Shown: positions 48,879 through 61,072, counted from the first letter of the stretch. The stretch is 64,000 nucleotides of DNA from Actinomycetes bacterium (GCA_024638645.1 JAHEJX010000002.1:1-64000), one strand, 5' to 3'. Notes: generated from the sequence alone by a model not told the origin. A program made the numbers and translations.

Positions 48879-49772
48879 ATGCTTCAAGTCAGAGAACTCA
48901 CCAAGGCCTACGGCGAGATCATCGCGCTCCGGGGCGTAAGCATGAATGTCCACAAAGGTCAGCTGCTCGGCTTTCTCGGACCCAATGGAGCAGGCAAGAC
49001 AACGACTATGAGGTCGGTCTTCGGTCTCGTCGAACCGGACTCAGGTGAGGTCCTCTGGAACGGCGATCCAATCGCAGCAAAGGATCGCCTCGGCTTCGGA
49101 TACATGCCAGAAGAACGCGGCCTCTATCCCCGAATGCGCAACCTGGAACAGGTTGCGTACTTCGGCATGCTGCACGGCATGAGCCGCCAGGCCGCCTACC
49201 TCGAGGCCGGTCGCTGGCTCGCCGAATTCGGTCTCGCCGACCGTGCCGAAGGAAGGCTCGAGGAACTCTCCCACGGCAACCAGCAGCGGCTTCAGCTCGC
49301 AGCCGCGCTCGTTCACTCCCCCGAGCTTCTGGTCCTTGACGAGCCGTTTGCCGGGCTCGATCCCGTCGGAGTCGGCGCAATGGGCGAGATCCTGGCCGCT
49401 CAGGCTGCGGCCGGCACAGCGGTCGTCTTCTCGAGCCATCAGCTGGACCTCGTCGAAGACCTATGCGACGACGTCGTCATCATCAACGAGGGAGCCGTTG
49501 CGTTGGCCGGCGCGGTTCGCGAGCTGAGGACAGGCGCGGCGCACCGGCATGTGACTGTGGAAGTGCGCGACGGTGATCCCGGATGGGTTCAGGCTGTGCC
49601 CCAGGCCGCGGTGCTGCGTCGTGACGGGGATCGAGTCTTGCTCGACGTGAGCAACGGGATACAGCTCGACGCCCTCCTGGCTGCGGCCCAAGCTGCCGGC
49701 GAGGTCGTCGAATTCTCCTATGAGCCGCCGAGCCTCAACGAGGTCTTCCTGGACGCAGTTGGCGGATCGTGA
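48879..49772 (+). CDS. ABC transporter ATP-binding protein
   Basis: LGFLGPNGAGKTTTMRS; LSHGNQQRLQLAAALVHSPELLVLDEPFAGLDPVG. Confidence 0.93.
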   Translation: MLQVRELTKAYGEIIALRGVSMNVHKGQLLGFLGPNGAGKTTTMRSVFGLVEPDSGEVLWNGDPIAAKDRLGFGYMPEERGLYPRMRNLEQVAYFGMLHGMSRQAAYLEAGRWLAEFGLADRAEGRLEELSHGNQQRLQLAAALVHSPELLVLDEPFAGLDPVGVGAMGEILAAQAAAGTAVVFSSHQLDLVEDLCDDVVIINEGAVALAGAVRELRTGAAHRHVTVEVRDGDPGWVQAVPQAAVLRRDGDRVLLDVSNGIQLDALLAAAQAAGEVVEFSYEPPSLNEVFLDAVGGS

Positions 49773-50956
49773 ACGACTGGCGGACCCTCTTGTTGGTCGG
49801 CAGGCGCGACTTTGTCGAGCGACTCAAGTCGCGGGCGTTTCAGATTTCGACCGCCCTGACGATCGTGCTTGTTCTCGCCGCAGTGGTTCTCCCGCAGCTT
49901 TTCGACAATGGCCCGAACGAGTGGGAAGTCGGGGTGGTTGGCATCGATCCGAGCCAGTTGGAGATCACCATGCAGGCGCTTCAGGCTTCAAACGACGCCG
50001 TCGCGGTGAATGTGCGCACCGCAGTCTCCCGAGACGATGTCATCGTCCTCTTGGAAGACGGTGAGATCGACGTCGCTGTCGTGCGAGGTGAGGGAGTGAT
50101 CGCGGGTGACGGCACGTCGCGGGCGCTTTCCACACTCGCGGCGGCCGCCGTGACGGCAGTTGAGCTCACCAGCCGGGCCGAGCAGCTTGGGCTCTCGCCT
50201 GAACAGGTTGCCGGCCTCCTCGGCATCGAGCAGCCGCCAATTCGCTCGATCGGCGGAGACGAGGAACCCGACGACCGCGGCGCTGAGACCCTTGCTCTTT
50301 TTGCGACCATTCTCCTATTCGTCTCCATCGTGACCTATGGCCAATGGATTCTCATTGGTGTCATCGAAGAGAAATCGAACCGCGTCGTAGAAGTTGTCGT
50401 CGGCACCGTCTCTCCCCGGACCCTGCTCACAGGCAAGGTATTCGGTATTGGGCTGCTCGGTCTCATCCAGCTGGTTGTCATTGCGATCGTGGCGTTTGCC
50501 GCCCTGCGGGTCACAGGAGCAGGCGACCTACCTGACACGACCGGCGCCGTGGTCTTGGCGAGCGCTTTTTGGTTCCTCGGCGGTTTCGCTTTCTACGCAA
50601 CGGCGTACGCAGCCGCCGGCGCTCTGGTGTCACGCCAAGAGGAAGCCCAGAACGCAGCTTTTCCGCTGACCCTCGTGCTGATGGCCGCTTACTTCGTCGC
50701 CACGTTTTCGATAAGCGGCGATAACCCCGTGATCCGGGTGGCTTCGCTGCTTCCACCATTCGCCCCAATGACCATGCCGCTACAGATTGCCCTTGGCAGG
50801 GCATCTACCACCGAGATCCTCATCTCGTCCGCCCTCATGGTGCTCGGGGTCTACTTCTTGCTGCGGGTCGCGGCTCGGATCTATCGCGGCGGCATCCTCC
50901 GTTCAGGAGGCAAGATCCGGATAAATGAGGCGTGGCGATCGGCAGAGGGGCGATGA
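49769..50956 (+). CDS. ABC-2 type transporter permease
   Basis: Overlaps the ATPase gene; [42 protein letters not shown]. Confidence 0.9.
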   Translation: MNDWRTLLLVGRRDFVERLKSRAFQISTALTIVLVLAAVVLPQLFDNGPNEWEVGVVGIDPSQLEITMQALQASNDAVAVNVRTAVSRDDVIVLLEDGEIDVAVVRGEGVIAGDGTSRALSTLAAAAVTAVELTSRAEQLGLSPEQVAGLLGIEQPPIRSIGGDEEPDDRGAETLALFATILLFVSIVTYGQWILIGVIEEKSNRVVEVVVGTVSPRTLLTGKVFGIGLLGLIQLVVIAIVAFAALRVTGAGDLPDTTGAVVLASAFWFLGGFAFYATAYAAAGALVSRQEEAQNAAFPLTLVLMAAYFVATFSISGDNPVIRVASLLPPFAPMTMPLQIALGRASTTEILISSALMVLGVYFLLRVAARIYRGGILRSGGKIRINEAWRSAEGR

Positions 50957-50996
50957 TCAGATTCTTGGTCGTATTCACTCTCTAGACTGCCGCTTC

Positions 50997-52193
<1,197 letters not shown>

Positions 52194-52212
52194 AGAGCGC
52201 AGTTCGAAGCGG

Positions 52213-53118
52213 CTAGTGGCCGCGAATGTCGAAAACCGCAGTCTTCGCTCCGTACTTTGGTGCGGAGGCGCCCGAACGCTTGAGCATCGTTACAACTCGT
52301 CGTCTATGAGGGCGAAATGGCTCGAGCAACTCGAGCATCCTGGTGTCGTCTGCTCGAGCCTCACCGGCGAGCGTCCACGCGATCGTGTTCGGCAAATGGA
52401 AATCTCCGATCGGCACGGCGTCCCTATCGCCCCATGCGACTCCCATTACGTGCCCCGAAGTCCACGGCCCAATGCCTCTGATCGCATGGAGCCGAGCGTA
52501 GGCGGCGTCCTTGTCCATGGTCAGTATCTCTTCGAGGCGTTTGGCGCGGCGAGCTGCTTCGCGCAGTACATCGGCTCGGCTGCGTTCGATGCCGTGGCGA
52601 TGGAAGTCTTCGTAACTGAGGCTCGCGATCGCCTCTGGGGTGGGCGGCAGCTTGAGACCCGCCGGGCCTGGTGCCGGCTCCCCGTACGTATGGACGAGGC
52701 GCTGATAACCCTGCTTGGCCTCGCCGCTCGTTATGCGCTGCGCCAGAATCGTGGGTGCAGCCACTTCCCAGACCCGCTGCGTCGAACCGAGCCGAAGGCC
52801 CCGCAGCCTGCGCGCCACCGCGCGGACGGCTCCTGGGGGCGGCTTGAATTCCGCCGGATCATCGTCGAGGCCCAACAATCGGGGCAACGCTTCGAGCTCA
52901 CTGCCGGCGCCCAGTCCCCAAGCCCTAGCTACGATTCCCTTGTTTTCGCGACGAACGACAAGCTGAACGGGACCATCTGCGTTGCGGCAGGCCACGTGGA
53001 AGTCGCCGCCCGAACGGCGCGTCGTATGCCCTCCCGGCCCGAGAAGCGCGAACATCACGGCCGCCAAGTCGAACGGACCGGCAACGTCTATTTGTCGGGT
53101 TGCCACCATGACCTCCAA
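52213..53118 (-). CDS. AlkA-like DNA-3-methyladenine glycosylase
   Basis: HhH-GPD region LHAIRGIGPWTSGHVMGVAWGDRDAVPIGDFHLP. Confidence 0.88.
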   Translation of the reverse strand: MEVMVATRQIDVAGPFDLAAVMFALLGPGGHTTRRSGGDFHVACRNADGPVQLVVRRENKGIVARAWGLGAGSELEALPRLLGLDDDPAEFKPPPGAVRAVARRLRGLRLGSTQRVWEVAAPTILAQRITSGEAKQGYQRLVHTYGEPAPGPAGLKLPPTPEAIASLSYEDFHRHGIERSRADVLREAARRAKRLEEILTMDKDAAYARLHAIRGIGPWTSGHVMGVAWGDRDAVPIGDFHLPNTIAWTLAGEARADDTRMLELLEPFRPHRRRVVTMLKRSGASAPKYGAKTAVFDIRGH

Positions 53119-53214
53119 CGCTAATGGCCGACCTACCTGTGCTAAACCTCTGCGGAGTGTGCGCCGAAACCATTAGTCGCGTACGAGAACGCTCAGAATC
53201 GAGGGGGCCCACCC

Positions 53215-53946
53215 ATGACCGATCGCAACGATGGCACCGACGCCGCTAGCAGCGAGGACCTGATCAGGCAGGCTCGCGAGGCCTACGTCGCGCCAAGCGA
53301 CGCTCCTCCGGCGCCCGCTGCCGACGCCGAGACGTGGGCTGCAGCTGAGACTCCCTCGCCGGCCGCGACGGAGACCGTTCCTCGGCCTTCCGACTACGTA
53401 CGTGCCGAGTACCAGGATTCCGTCGCTGCCCCCGATAGCGCTCCCCCTGCCGGAGCCGTGACCTATGAGGCGCAACGCCCGTCGTTCCTTCAGCGGTTCG
53501 GCGGTCTCTTGGTGGGTCTTGCCGTGGTTGGCGGCTTCATCGCATTCGCCGCCTTCGATCGGACTACGAGCGTTGATGATCTGGCCGTCGGTGACTGCCT
53601 GCGGATGCCAAACGCCGAGGAGATCAGCTCGGTCGAGTCTGCATCATGCGCAGAGGATCATGAGCTGGAGGTCTTCGCCCTCGTGACTCTCGCCGAGAGC
53701 ACAGTCGCTCGCTATCCGGGCGAGGATGCTGTCGCCAACGCCATCTTCGACCTGTGCCTGCCCCGCTTCGAGCCATACATCGGCGCCTCTTACGACACGT
53801 CGGCGTGGTACATCAACGCCATCTTCCCAACCCAGGAAAGTTGGGAAGAGGCAGACGACCGTCAGGGAACTTGTGTTGTCTACCAGCCCGGAGCGAACGA
53901 TGAGGCAGTCACCCTCACCGGAACCGCCCGCGGCTCCAACACCTGA
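53215..53946 (+). CDS. Septum-formation-domain-like membrane protein
   Basis: Single TM then DLAVGDCLRMPNAEEISSVESASCAEDHELEVFALV. Confidence 0.65.
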   Translation: MTDRNDGTDAASSEDLIRQAREAYVAPSDAPPAPAADAETWAAAETPSPAATETVPRPSDYVRAEYQDSVAAPDSAPPAGAVTYEAQRPSFLQRFGGLLVGLAVVGGFIAFAAFDRTTSVDDLAVGDCLRMPNAEEISSVESASCAEDHELEVFALVTLAESTVARYPGEDAVANAIFDLCLPRFEPYIGASYDTSAWYINAIFPTQESWEEADDRQGTCVVYQPGANDEAVTLTGTARGSNT

Positions 53947-54166
53947 TAGCTCCACCCCCGGTGGGTCGGCGCGCGATATGGGGGATGTTCGCGGTGCCAA
54001 TGACCGGGTCCCGCAGCGGCCGCAGAGCATTGCCGGGGGACATGTAGTACCGCAGGCGGCCGGTCGTTCGGTATTCGGTCGAGGCATTGTTGGCCCCGAG
54101 ACCGGGCAGAAACGGTCGGCAATTGCGGCGGCGCTCTCGCCGGCAGCGCCCGCTAGCGTTGCGGCT

Positions 54167-56455
54167 ATGCGCCGAACCATCACTTTTCTAGCCGCCGCCC
54201 TGACGATGCTGATGGGCCCGGCAGCCTTAGCCCAGCAGACCAACTTCGATTGCGGTGAATACCGCGGCGTCGTTTGCGCAGGGTTCTTCACCGACTCAGC
54301 CGACATAGTGGACGACGATCAGCGGATCGAGGACGCAGTCGACCGGGTGGTGACCAGGTATGGCAATCAGATCGCCGTGGTGACGGTGGCCGACAGTTCC
54401 CCGGAGAGCCCAGCCGACTTCGCGGACAACCTCGGCAACGACTGGGGAGTCGGCGGGCCCGATCAGGACGGCATCGTGGTGCTCGTCGACATTGCCAATC
54501 GACGCACCGAGGTTCGGACAGGTCAAGGGCTATCGATCAACGCCAGCCGGATCGCCGGCGCCGGCGACTCGTTCTTCGGGGTTGGCGATTTCGAAGGTGG
54601 CTTGGTCGCCATCATCGGGAGCATTCAGACGGCATTGGAGGACGAAGAAGCAGGCATCACGGGGTCCGCAGGCAATGCCGACACCGACGACTCGGGTGAC
54701 CGGAGCTATCTGGGGCTGATCCTCGCTGCCGGTGCCATTGCTGGTGGCGGGTTCCTAATCAACCGCAACCGCCAGAAGCGCAAGGACGAAAGGCTCGCCG
54801 TGCGCATCCAGCTCGTCGACGATCAGCTGCGACGGCTCGACGTGCCCGGCCACGAGTTGCCGCAACTGGCGGAGTACACGATTGCCCCACAACAAGGCAG
54901 GGGCGACATCTCGACGGCAGATGCCGTCGCTGCGCTGCGCGATTTGGAGGTAGGCAAGGCACCGTCGGATGATTCGATTCCTCCCCTCCAGATTGCCGGT
55001 TTGGTTGCCGTGATCGATCGACAAAGGCTCCTTGCCGAGACGGCAATCCCGCTGGAGCTCGCCGCATCCGACGAACGCGACATCCTGGAAAATGCTGTAC
55101 AGAACGCAGCCCGACGCGCACAGGATCGCGAGATCTCAGATGAAGCCTTCGAGGTCAATCTGCAAGAGGTGAAGCGCCTTGTGGAGTCGCTGCGGCCACA
55201 TCGAGTCGCCGCCGATCGTCGTCGCTTCGGGATTGCAATGGCGGACCGGTCGGTAGCGACAGGTCACGGAGCAGCGACACTGACTGAATCTGCCGACCGG
55301 TTTCTGGAGGCGGCGCCGGCGTTCGACGGCAGCCTCCCCCTCGCCACCAGTCTCGAAGAGTTCGCCGACATCTACAGCGTGGCGGCAATGAAGACCGACC
55401 GGATGGCAGAGCTGATGGACCGTTTGCCCGACACGACCGCCCGTGTTGCCGTGGCCGCAGCACTCGCCGACGTGAGTGACGACCTCGATGCATCCGTCGA
55501 GGAGTACGAGGCCCTCCGCCACAAGCTGGAACGTGAGGGAACGGCACTCGCCGCCGACGGGCTGGACGTCCCAGCCATCGCTGCGCTCCTCCTGATGAAC
55601 CACGACGAGACCAACGCAGGCGAGTTCATCGAGGCGTACAACGCAAACCGCCAACGCGGCCTCGACCCCGGCGAAGCAGTCGAATTGGCGCTAGCTGGGC
55701 TGCGCCATCCCAGCGACATCAAGCTGGTGCGAGCCGAGGCCACCCGTCTTGGACTACCCGTTTCGATCACAACCGCGCTGCTGCGACGGCGTGATGACGG
55801 TCCGGACGTGTACCAGGGACTCCTGCGCGAGCTCGCTAGTGAAGGCGTCGAGGGCGACACCCGGCGGACCGTTGCTGGAATCCTCGCCGTTTCCCTCGAA
55901 CCGTCACAGGCCGTCGTTCGTTGGCTCGAGGCCCGCAAAGCGCTCGCCGACCTGGGCCTCCAGGGGGCTTACGCAGATGTGGCTGCCGCCTTTGGAGCCT
56001 CGGACCACCGCGGCCCCCGCAAGTTTGCTCTGGCATACGCGGCCCAACGGCAAGCGCTGGCTCGCAGCGATATCGAGGGCGGCGACCGGTTCGCGCCCGA
56101 ACTTGCGCACGACGGCACATCGCGCCAGACGGACAGCTGGACCCGAAGTCGTATCCCTCCGGGCCTCTATGACTTCGATCCGTTCACGCTGCTTTATTAC
56201 CACTGGGTCATAACCCGCGGCCATCACGGCTCGTTTGGCTGGGAACCGATCTACAGAGACCAGAGCTGGGCCGGAGACCGTAACTCGTGGTGGGGCGGCG
56301 GATTCAGCGGCTGGGGTGGTGGCGGCGGCTTCGGCGGATCAGCCGGTGGATCCGGCGGCGGATCCAATTGGGGCGGGAGTTGGGGCGGCGGAGGATTTGG
56401 GGGCTGGAGCGGCGGCGGCGGATTCAGTGGGGGCGGCGGCGGTTCTGGCTGGTGA
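54167..56455 (+). CDS. TPM-domain exported protein with long C-terminal region and Gly/Trp-rich tail
   Basis: Signal peptide; QIAVVTVADSSPESPADFADNLGNDWGVGGPDQDGIVVLVDIANRRTEVRTGQGL; tail WWGGGFSGWGGGGGFGG... Confidence 0.8.
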   Translation: MRRTITFLAAALTMLMGPAALAQQTNFDCGEYRGVVCAGFFTDSADIVDDDQRIEDAVDRVVTRYGNQIAVVTVADSSPESPADFADNLGNDWGVGGPDQDGIVVLVDIANRRTEVRTGQGLSINASRIAGAGDSFFGVGDFEGGLVAIIGSIQTALEDEEAGITGSAGNADTDDSGDRSYLGLILAAGAIAGGGFLINRNRQKRKDERLAVRIQLVDDQLRRLDVPGHELPQLAEYTIAPQQGRGDISTADAVAALRDLEVGKAPSDDSIPPLQIAGLVAVIDRQRLLAETAIPLELAASDERDILENAVQNAARRAQDREISDEAFEVNLQEVKRLVESLRPHRVAADRRRFGIAMADRSVATGHGAATLTESADRFLEAAPAFDGSLPLATSLEEFADIYSVAAMKTDRMAELMDRLPDTTARVAVAAALADVSDDLDASVEEYEALRHKLEREGTALAADGLDVPAIAALLLMNHDETNAGEFIEAYNANRQRGLDPGEAVELALAGLRHPSDIKLVRAEATRLGLPVSITTALLRRRDDGPDVYQGLLRELASEGVEGDTRRTVAGILAVSLEPSQAVVRWLEARKALADLGLQGAYADVAAAFGASDHRGPRKFALAYAAQRQALARSDIEGGDRFAPELAHDGTSRQTDSWTRSRIPPGLYDFDPFTLLYYHWVITRGHHGSFGWEPIYRDQSWAGDRNSWWGGGFSGWGGGGGFGGSAGGSGGGSNWGGSWGGGGFGGWSGGGGFSGGGGGSGW

Positions 56456-57267
56456 GCGACGCCGTGCGTCGTATCGACTCATCATCCAACTCGAAGGTCA
56501 AAGCCTGGCGAGCGCTCCACCAACGCAGAGGACGCGACGAATCGCAAATGTGCATAGTCGAGGGCGCGAGGGAGCTAGGAAGGGCTCTAGGTGCCGGACA
56601 GCATGTGGAAAGTGTCCTCGTCGGCGACTCCCCGGCTCCTTCCATCAGCGAGCTGGCTTCGGTTGCACAGCTAGGCGGCGCCGGCGTATTCGAATTGAGC
56701 GAGGCAGCATTCGCCAAAGTCTCGCTGCGGCGACATCCCGCCGACATCATCGGCATCGTCGAAGTGCCGGGCAGTTCGGTGCAAGCCATGACCGCACAGT
56801 CGCCGGCTCTGGTCCTAGTCGCCGACGCAATCGAGAAGCCGGGCAACCTCGGCGCCATGATCCGCTCCGCCGACGGTGCAGGCGCCGACGCCGTGATCGC
56901 GTCCGACTTGGCGACCGACCTCGGCAATCCGAACATCATTCGCGCCTCGCAAGGCGCCGTCTTCGGGTTCCCTTGCGGTACCGGATCGGCGCCAGAGGTC
57001 ACGGACTGGCTCGACGCGAACGGAATCACTCCCCTGGTTGCCACAGACGAGGCCGGCGAGGCGTTCTGGGATGCCGACCTCACCGGACCGACGGCAATCG
57101 TCATTGGCAGCGAGGACGGCGGCGTCTCCCGGCACTGGCGCACCCACGGGTCTGTGTCGATCCCGATGCACGGTATGAGCGACAGCCTCAACGCCAGTGT
57201 CGCGGCGGCGCTCATTCTCTATGAAGCAAGGCGTCAGCGCCGGTCCGGCGCTGACGGTATCCGGTAG
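56452..57267 (+). CDS. TrmH/SpoU-family RNA methyltransferase
   Basis: GTG start overlapping previous stop; ADAIEKPGNLGAMIRSADGAGADAVI; IVIGSEDGGVS; IPMHGMSDSLNASVAAALILYEA. Confidence 0.92.
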   Translation: MSDAVRRIDSSSNSKVKAWRALHQRRGRDESQMCIVEGARELGRALGAGQHVESVLVGDSPAPSISELASVAQLGGAGVFELSEAAFAKVSLRRHPADIIGIVEVPGSSVQAMTAQSPALVLVADAIEKPGNLGAMIRSADGAGADAVIASDLATDLGNPNIIRASQGAVFGFPCGTGSAPEVTDWLDANGITPLVATDEAGEAFWDADLTGPTAIVIGSEDGGVSRHWRTHGSVSIPMHGMSDSLNASVAAALILYEARRQRRSGADGIR

Positions 57268-57294
57268 TCAATAGGCAGCGGTATCGCGGTATCG
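57256..57294. repeat. Three GGTATC units at the end of the methyltransferase gene and in the following intergenic DNA
   Basis: GGTATC at 57256, 57280 and 57289. Confidence 0.6.
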
Positions 57295-57349
57295 GTAACC
57301 GAGTAGGGAACATTCGCTACCGGCTGCAGTAGCTACCTCCTATCCTTGA

Positions 57350-57365
57350 TCGAACATATGTTCGA
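57350..57365. promoter_or_regulatory. SOS/LexA-box candidate TCGAACATATGTTCGA
   Basis: Perfect 16-bp palindrome matching the actinobacterial/Firmicute CGAAC-N4-GTTCG pattern. Confidence 0.75.
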
Positions 57366-57409
57366 TGCTACGTTACTTGGCTTACAACGACGAAGGGCCA
57401 ACTTCCCAA

Positions 57410-59037
57410 TGCTCGGCCAGCGGAGCTTCGACGAACTCGGCACACCTCTCTTCGACGTGACGTTCGTTGTGCTCGATCTGGAGACAACCGGGGCGACTCC
57501 CAAATCTTGCGAGATCACTGAGATTGGTGCGGTGAAGTATCGGGCTGGAGAGCTACTCGGCACGTTCCAGACACTTGTGAATCCAGGAGCACCAATCCCG
57601 CCAACCATAACTGTGTTGACGGGCATCACTCAGGCCATGGTCGTCGACGCGCCCAAAGTCGAGGAAGCTCTCCCCTCGCTCCTCGAGTTCATTGGCGGCG
57701 CAGTCATCGTCGGGCACAACATCCGCTTCGACATGTCATTCCTGAACGCCGCAGCGCAGCGGCTCGGATATGGGCGCCTACCCAACCGAACGTCCGACAC
57801 GGTGGCGTTGGCACGACGTCTTGTCCGCACCGAGGTTCGCAACCTGCGCTTGTCGAGCCTGGCGCGACATTTCCGTTCCCCGACCAAGCCGAACCACCGC
57901 GCCCTCGAGGACGCCAGGGCGACCGCGCACGTCTTCTTTCAACTCCTCGAGCGCGCCGGCGGTGTCGGGGCAACCTACCTCGAAGACTTGTTGCGTTTGC
58001 CGACGGCCAAAGGACAGCCGCACTACGACAAGATCAACCTGACCGACCGCCTGCCCCGGCGGCCGGGCGTGTACCTCTTCCACGACCTCGACGACAACGT
58101 CATCTATGTGGGGAAGGCCAAGAACCTGCGAGAGCGAGTCCGTTCTTACTTCTACGGCGACAAACGCCGCAATGTCACCACCATGCTCCGCAATCTGGCG
58201 AGAGTCGATCATCGCGTCTGCCCAACCGAGCTCGAAGCAGAGATCACCGAACTGCGCCTCATCCACGCCATGGCACCTCGCTACAACCGCAAGTCGCGAC
58301 CCCCAAAGACCACCCATTGGCTAAAGCTGACCAAAGACCGTTACCCCCGCCTTTCGATTGTGCGCGCCTACAAAGAAGACGGGGCTGCGTACCTGGGGCC
58401 ATTCCGGTCAAAGCGCCATGCCGAAACAGTCATGACCGCGATCTGGGATGCAGTGCCCATTCGGCGTTGCACCAACTCCAGGAAGGGCCGGAGCGTCGCC
58501 TGTAACTACTCCCAGCTCGGACTTGCCATGTGTCCATGCGACGGCGACATCGACGAATCTGCGTACACCGAGGTAGTACGGACGGTGCGCAACGGCATTG
58601 CGACCGATCCGGAGCTGCTCCTTGCTCCACTGGTGGAGCGCATGAGGGAGCGGGCGACCCAGGAGCGGTTCGAGGAGGCGGCTGCGGCCCGCGACCGTTA
58701 TCAGGCCCTTGCCGGGGCACTCGAGCGAAGACGCAACTGGCAGACGCTCCAGGCGGCGGGCCGACTGTGGGCCGAGGCCCCGAATGGTGACGGTGCGTTT
58801 GTCGACCAGGGTCGTCTCGTCTCGACATGGCTCGGCGGCGACCGCCCTCCGCTCTTCAACGTGAGCGGTCGCAACGAGTTGGATCCGACGCAGGTACCAA
58901 CCTCAGTCGCCCTCCAGGAGGAGGCCCATCTCATCTGGCGATGGCTGACCCGAACCGGCGTGCGCGTCATGGACTCGCGTGCCCCCCTGGTGTCGCCGTC
59001 CAATCCGGTGCCCAAGCTGGAGGCATTGGCGGGCTGA
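57410..59037 (+). CDS. DEDD (DnaQ-like) exonuclease fused to GIY-YIG/UvrC-N-like nuclease
   Basis: VVLDLETTGATPKSCEITEIGAVK; GHNIRFDMSFL; NHRALEDARAT; GVYLFHDLDDNVIYVGKAKNLRERVRSYF; start refined because an SOS box lies inside the track start. Confidence 0.9.
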
Positions 59038-59071
59038 TCGCAGGTTGGTGGCCCCAGCTAGCCTCACCGGC

Positions 59072-61072
59072 ATGAAGTTCATCGTGCGTCACGGATCCGA
59101 TCCGCAGGCCAGGGCCGACAAGGCCCTCCTCGCCGCCATGGGACTGCCGGGCGGCGGGATCATCAGAATCGGCCGCACCCACGCCATCGTCGTGCCCGGC
59201 GACGTCGCCACTACGAACACGATCGCAGTAGGAGATCGTGTTCGTAACAACGCCGGACTCGGAATCGGCGACTCAGTCGACGTTAAGCGAGCCATCCTGC
59301 CCGAGGCGAAGAGGGTGGTCGTCGGCGGCAGTGACGTCGAGCTCGACGCCAGACACCTCGCACGCTCCCTGCAGGGAAACCCTGTCACAGAAGGCGACAT
59401 GATCCGCGTTCGCACCTCATACGGCGCAGACAAGGATCCCCAGGAAGTCGAGCTGCGGGTGCTCGAAGTCGAACCGGACGGAGCCGGCGTGTTCGGCGGC
59501 GCCACGGTGGCTCACGAGGAGGGCGAAGAGCCGCCTGAGGTCATCACCCACCCGGCCGGGCAACCCGGTGGCGAAACACCTTCGACCGCCGCAGCTTTGT
59601 TGGCGGGCCTCGACACGGAGCTCGAAACCCTGACCGGCTGGCTATCGCTGCTGACAAGCCCGGATGACCTGGCGGGAGCATGGAACCTGCCCAAAGTCGC
59701 AGGAGTCCTCCTGGCGGGGCCGACGGGCAGCGGCAAGTCGGAACTGGTGGCGGCTGCGGCTGACAAGGCGCGGGCCGACGTCATCGAGATCTCGCTGGAG
59801 CTCGTGTTCAAGCCGGACAAACTGCTGGAGCGCCTCGAAAAGGCAGTCACGTCCACAGTGGGACCGGCCGTGATCTTCGTCGATCGCCTCGATGCAGTTG
59901 CCGGTGACGACGCCATGTTTCGCAACCAGGTCACTGCGATTCTGCGCTGGTTTCTCGACGCGGTCGCAGACAAGCCGAGGGTGGCAACAGTGCTCGCCAT
60001 CACTTCGGTGGGCAAGCTATCGCCCACAGTCAGCGGGTCCGCCCTGTTGCCGAGGACGTTGACGATCCCTCCGCCAGATCTCGAGCGTCGAACCAAGCTG
60101 TTCGCGGCGGCCCTGGCATCGGTACCGAGCAAACAAATCGACTTCGCGCGTCTCGCTTCGAGAACTGCCGGGTTCTCCGGCGCCGACATCATTGCGGCCG
60201 TCGTTCACGCCTCAGCCCTGATTGCCGGCTCGGGGGAAGAGGTCACTGACGAGCTCCTAGATCGCGCCATACAAGACACGACTCCCTCTCTGGGAACGGC
60301 GTCGCTCGGCGAGCTACCGACATATGGCTTCGAGCGGGTTGCCAACCTGGAAGAAGTGAAGCAGCGTCTGACAGAAGCTGTCATCTGGCAGATGGAGGAG
60401 CCTGAACGCTTCACCCGGCTCGGTATCGAACCTCCCAGGGGCCTTCTGCTCTATGGGCCGCCCGGAACCGGAAAGACCTTCGTCACCCGAGCACTCGCTC
60501 ATGAGTCTGGTGCCGCATTCTTCACCATCAAAGGAGCCGAGCTGCTCGACAAGTACGTTGGCGAGTCGGAGCGAGCGGTTCGGGAAGTCTTCGCCAGGGC
60601 CCGTGCCGTGGCGCCTGCGATCCTCTTTTTCGACGAAGTCGATGCTCTGGCGCCGACGCGCGGAAACTCGTCCAACTCAGTGACTGACTCGGTCGTTGCG
60701 GCCTTGCTCACGGAGATGGACGGCGTCTCCGATCGCGGCGACGTCTTTGTCATCGGAGCTACCAACCGGCGTGACCTCGTGGACGCCGCCCTGCTACGCC
60801 CGGGCCGCCTCGAAACGCATCTTTACCTGGGCCTTCCCGAGCTGGAGTCGCGCCGAGCCTTCTTCGGAATCCAGGACATACCGTTCTCTGATGATGTCGA
60901 CGTCGAGCACTACATCGCGTCCACCGACGGCCTGTCGTTCGCAGAGATGAGCGGGATGTTGCGCGAGGCCGCCCTCCAGGCACTACGGCGCGACCAGACG
61001 GCGATCGAGGTGACGAGAGGCGACATGGACTTTGCACTCGGCCGCTACCAGAACGAGCCAGAAGTCAACTAG
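59072..61072 (+). CDS. CDC48/p97-like double-AAA ATPase with degenerate first AAA domain
   Basis: D1 GPTGSGKS ... VIFVDRLDAV; D2 YGPPGTGKTFVTRALAHES ... ILFFDEVDALAPTRG ... ATNRRDLVDAALLRPGR. Confidence 0.92.
   Translation: MKFIVRHGSDPQARADKALLAAMGLPGGGIIRIGRTHAIVVPGDVATTNTIAVGDRVRNNAGLGIGDSVDVKRAILPEAKRVVVGGSDVELDARHLARSLQGNPVTEGDMIRVRTSYGADKDPQEVELRVLEVEPDGAGVFGGATVAHEEGEEPPEVITHPAGQPGGETPSTAAALLAGLDTELETLTGWLSLLTSPDDLAGAWNLPKVAGVLLAGPTGSGKSELVAAAADKARADVIEISLELVFKPDKLLERLEKAVTSTVGPAVIFVDRLDAVAGDDAMFRNQVTAILRWFLDAVADKPRVATVLAITSVGKLSPTVSGSALLPRTLTIPPPDLERRTKLFAAALASVPSKQIDFARLASRTAGFSGADIIAAVVHASALIAGSGEEVTDELLDRAIQDTTPSLGTASLGELPTYGFERVANLEEVKQRLTEAVIWQMEEPERFTRLGIEPPRGLLLYGPPGTGKTFVTRALAHESGAAFFTIKGAELLDKYVGESERAVREVFARARAVAPAILFFDEVDALAPTRGNSSNSVTDSVVAALLTEMDGVSDRGDVFVIGATNRRDLVDAALLRPGRLETHLYLGLPELESRRAFFGIQDIPFSDDVDVEHYIASTDGLSFAEMSGMLREAALQALRRDQTAIEVTRGDMDFALGRYQNEPEVN

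Noticed and set aside
50957-50996. SAM riboswitch upstream of metK
   Set aside because: The gap to the upstream gene is only about 40 nt, too short for a SAM-I type aptamer, and no matching core was seen.
56280-56455. GGC/GGN-rich repeats
   Set aside because: Encode the Gly/Trp-rich tail of the TPM-domain protein, a common tail type; not a DNA repeat element.
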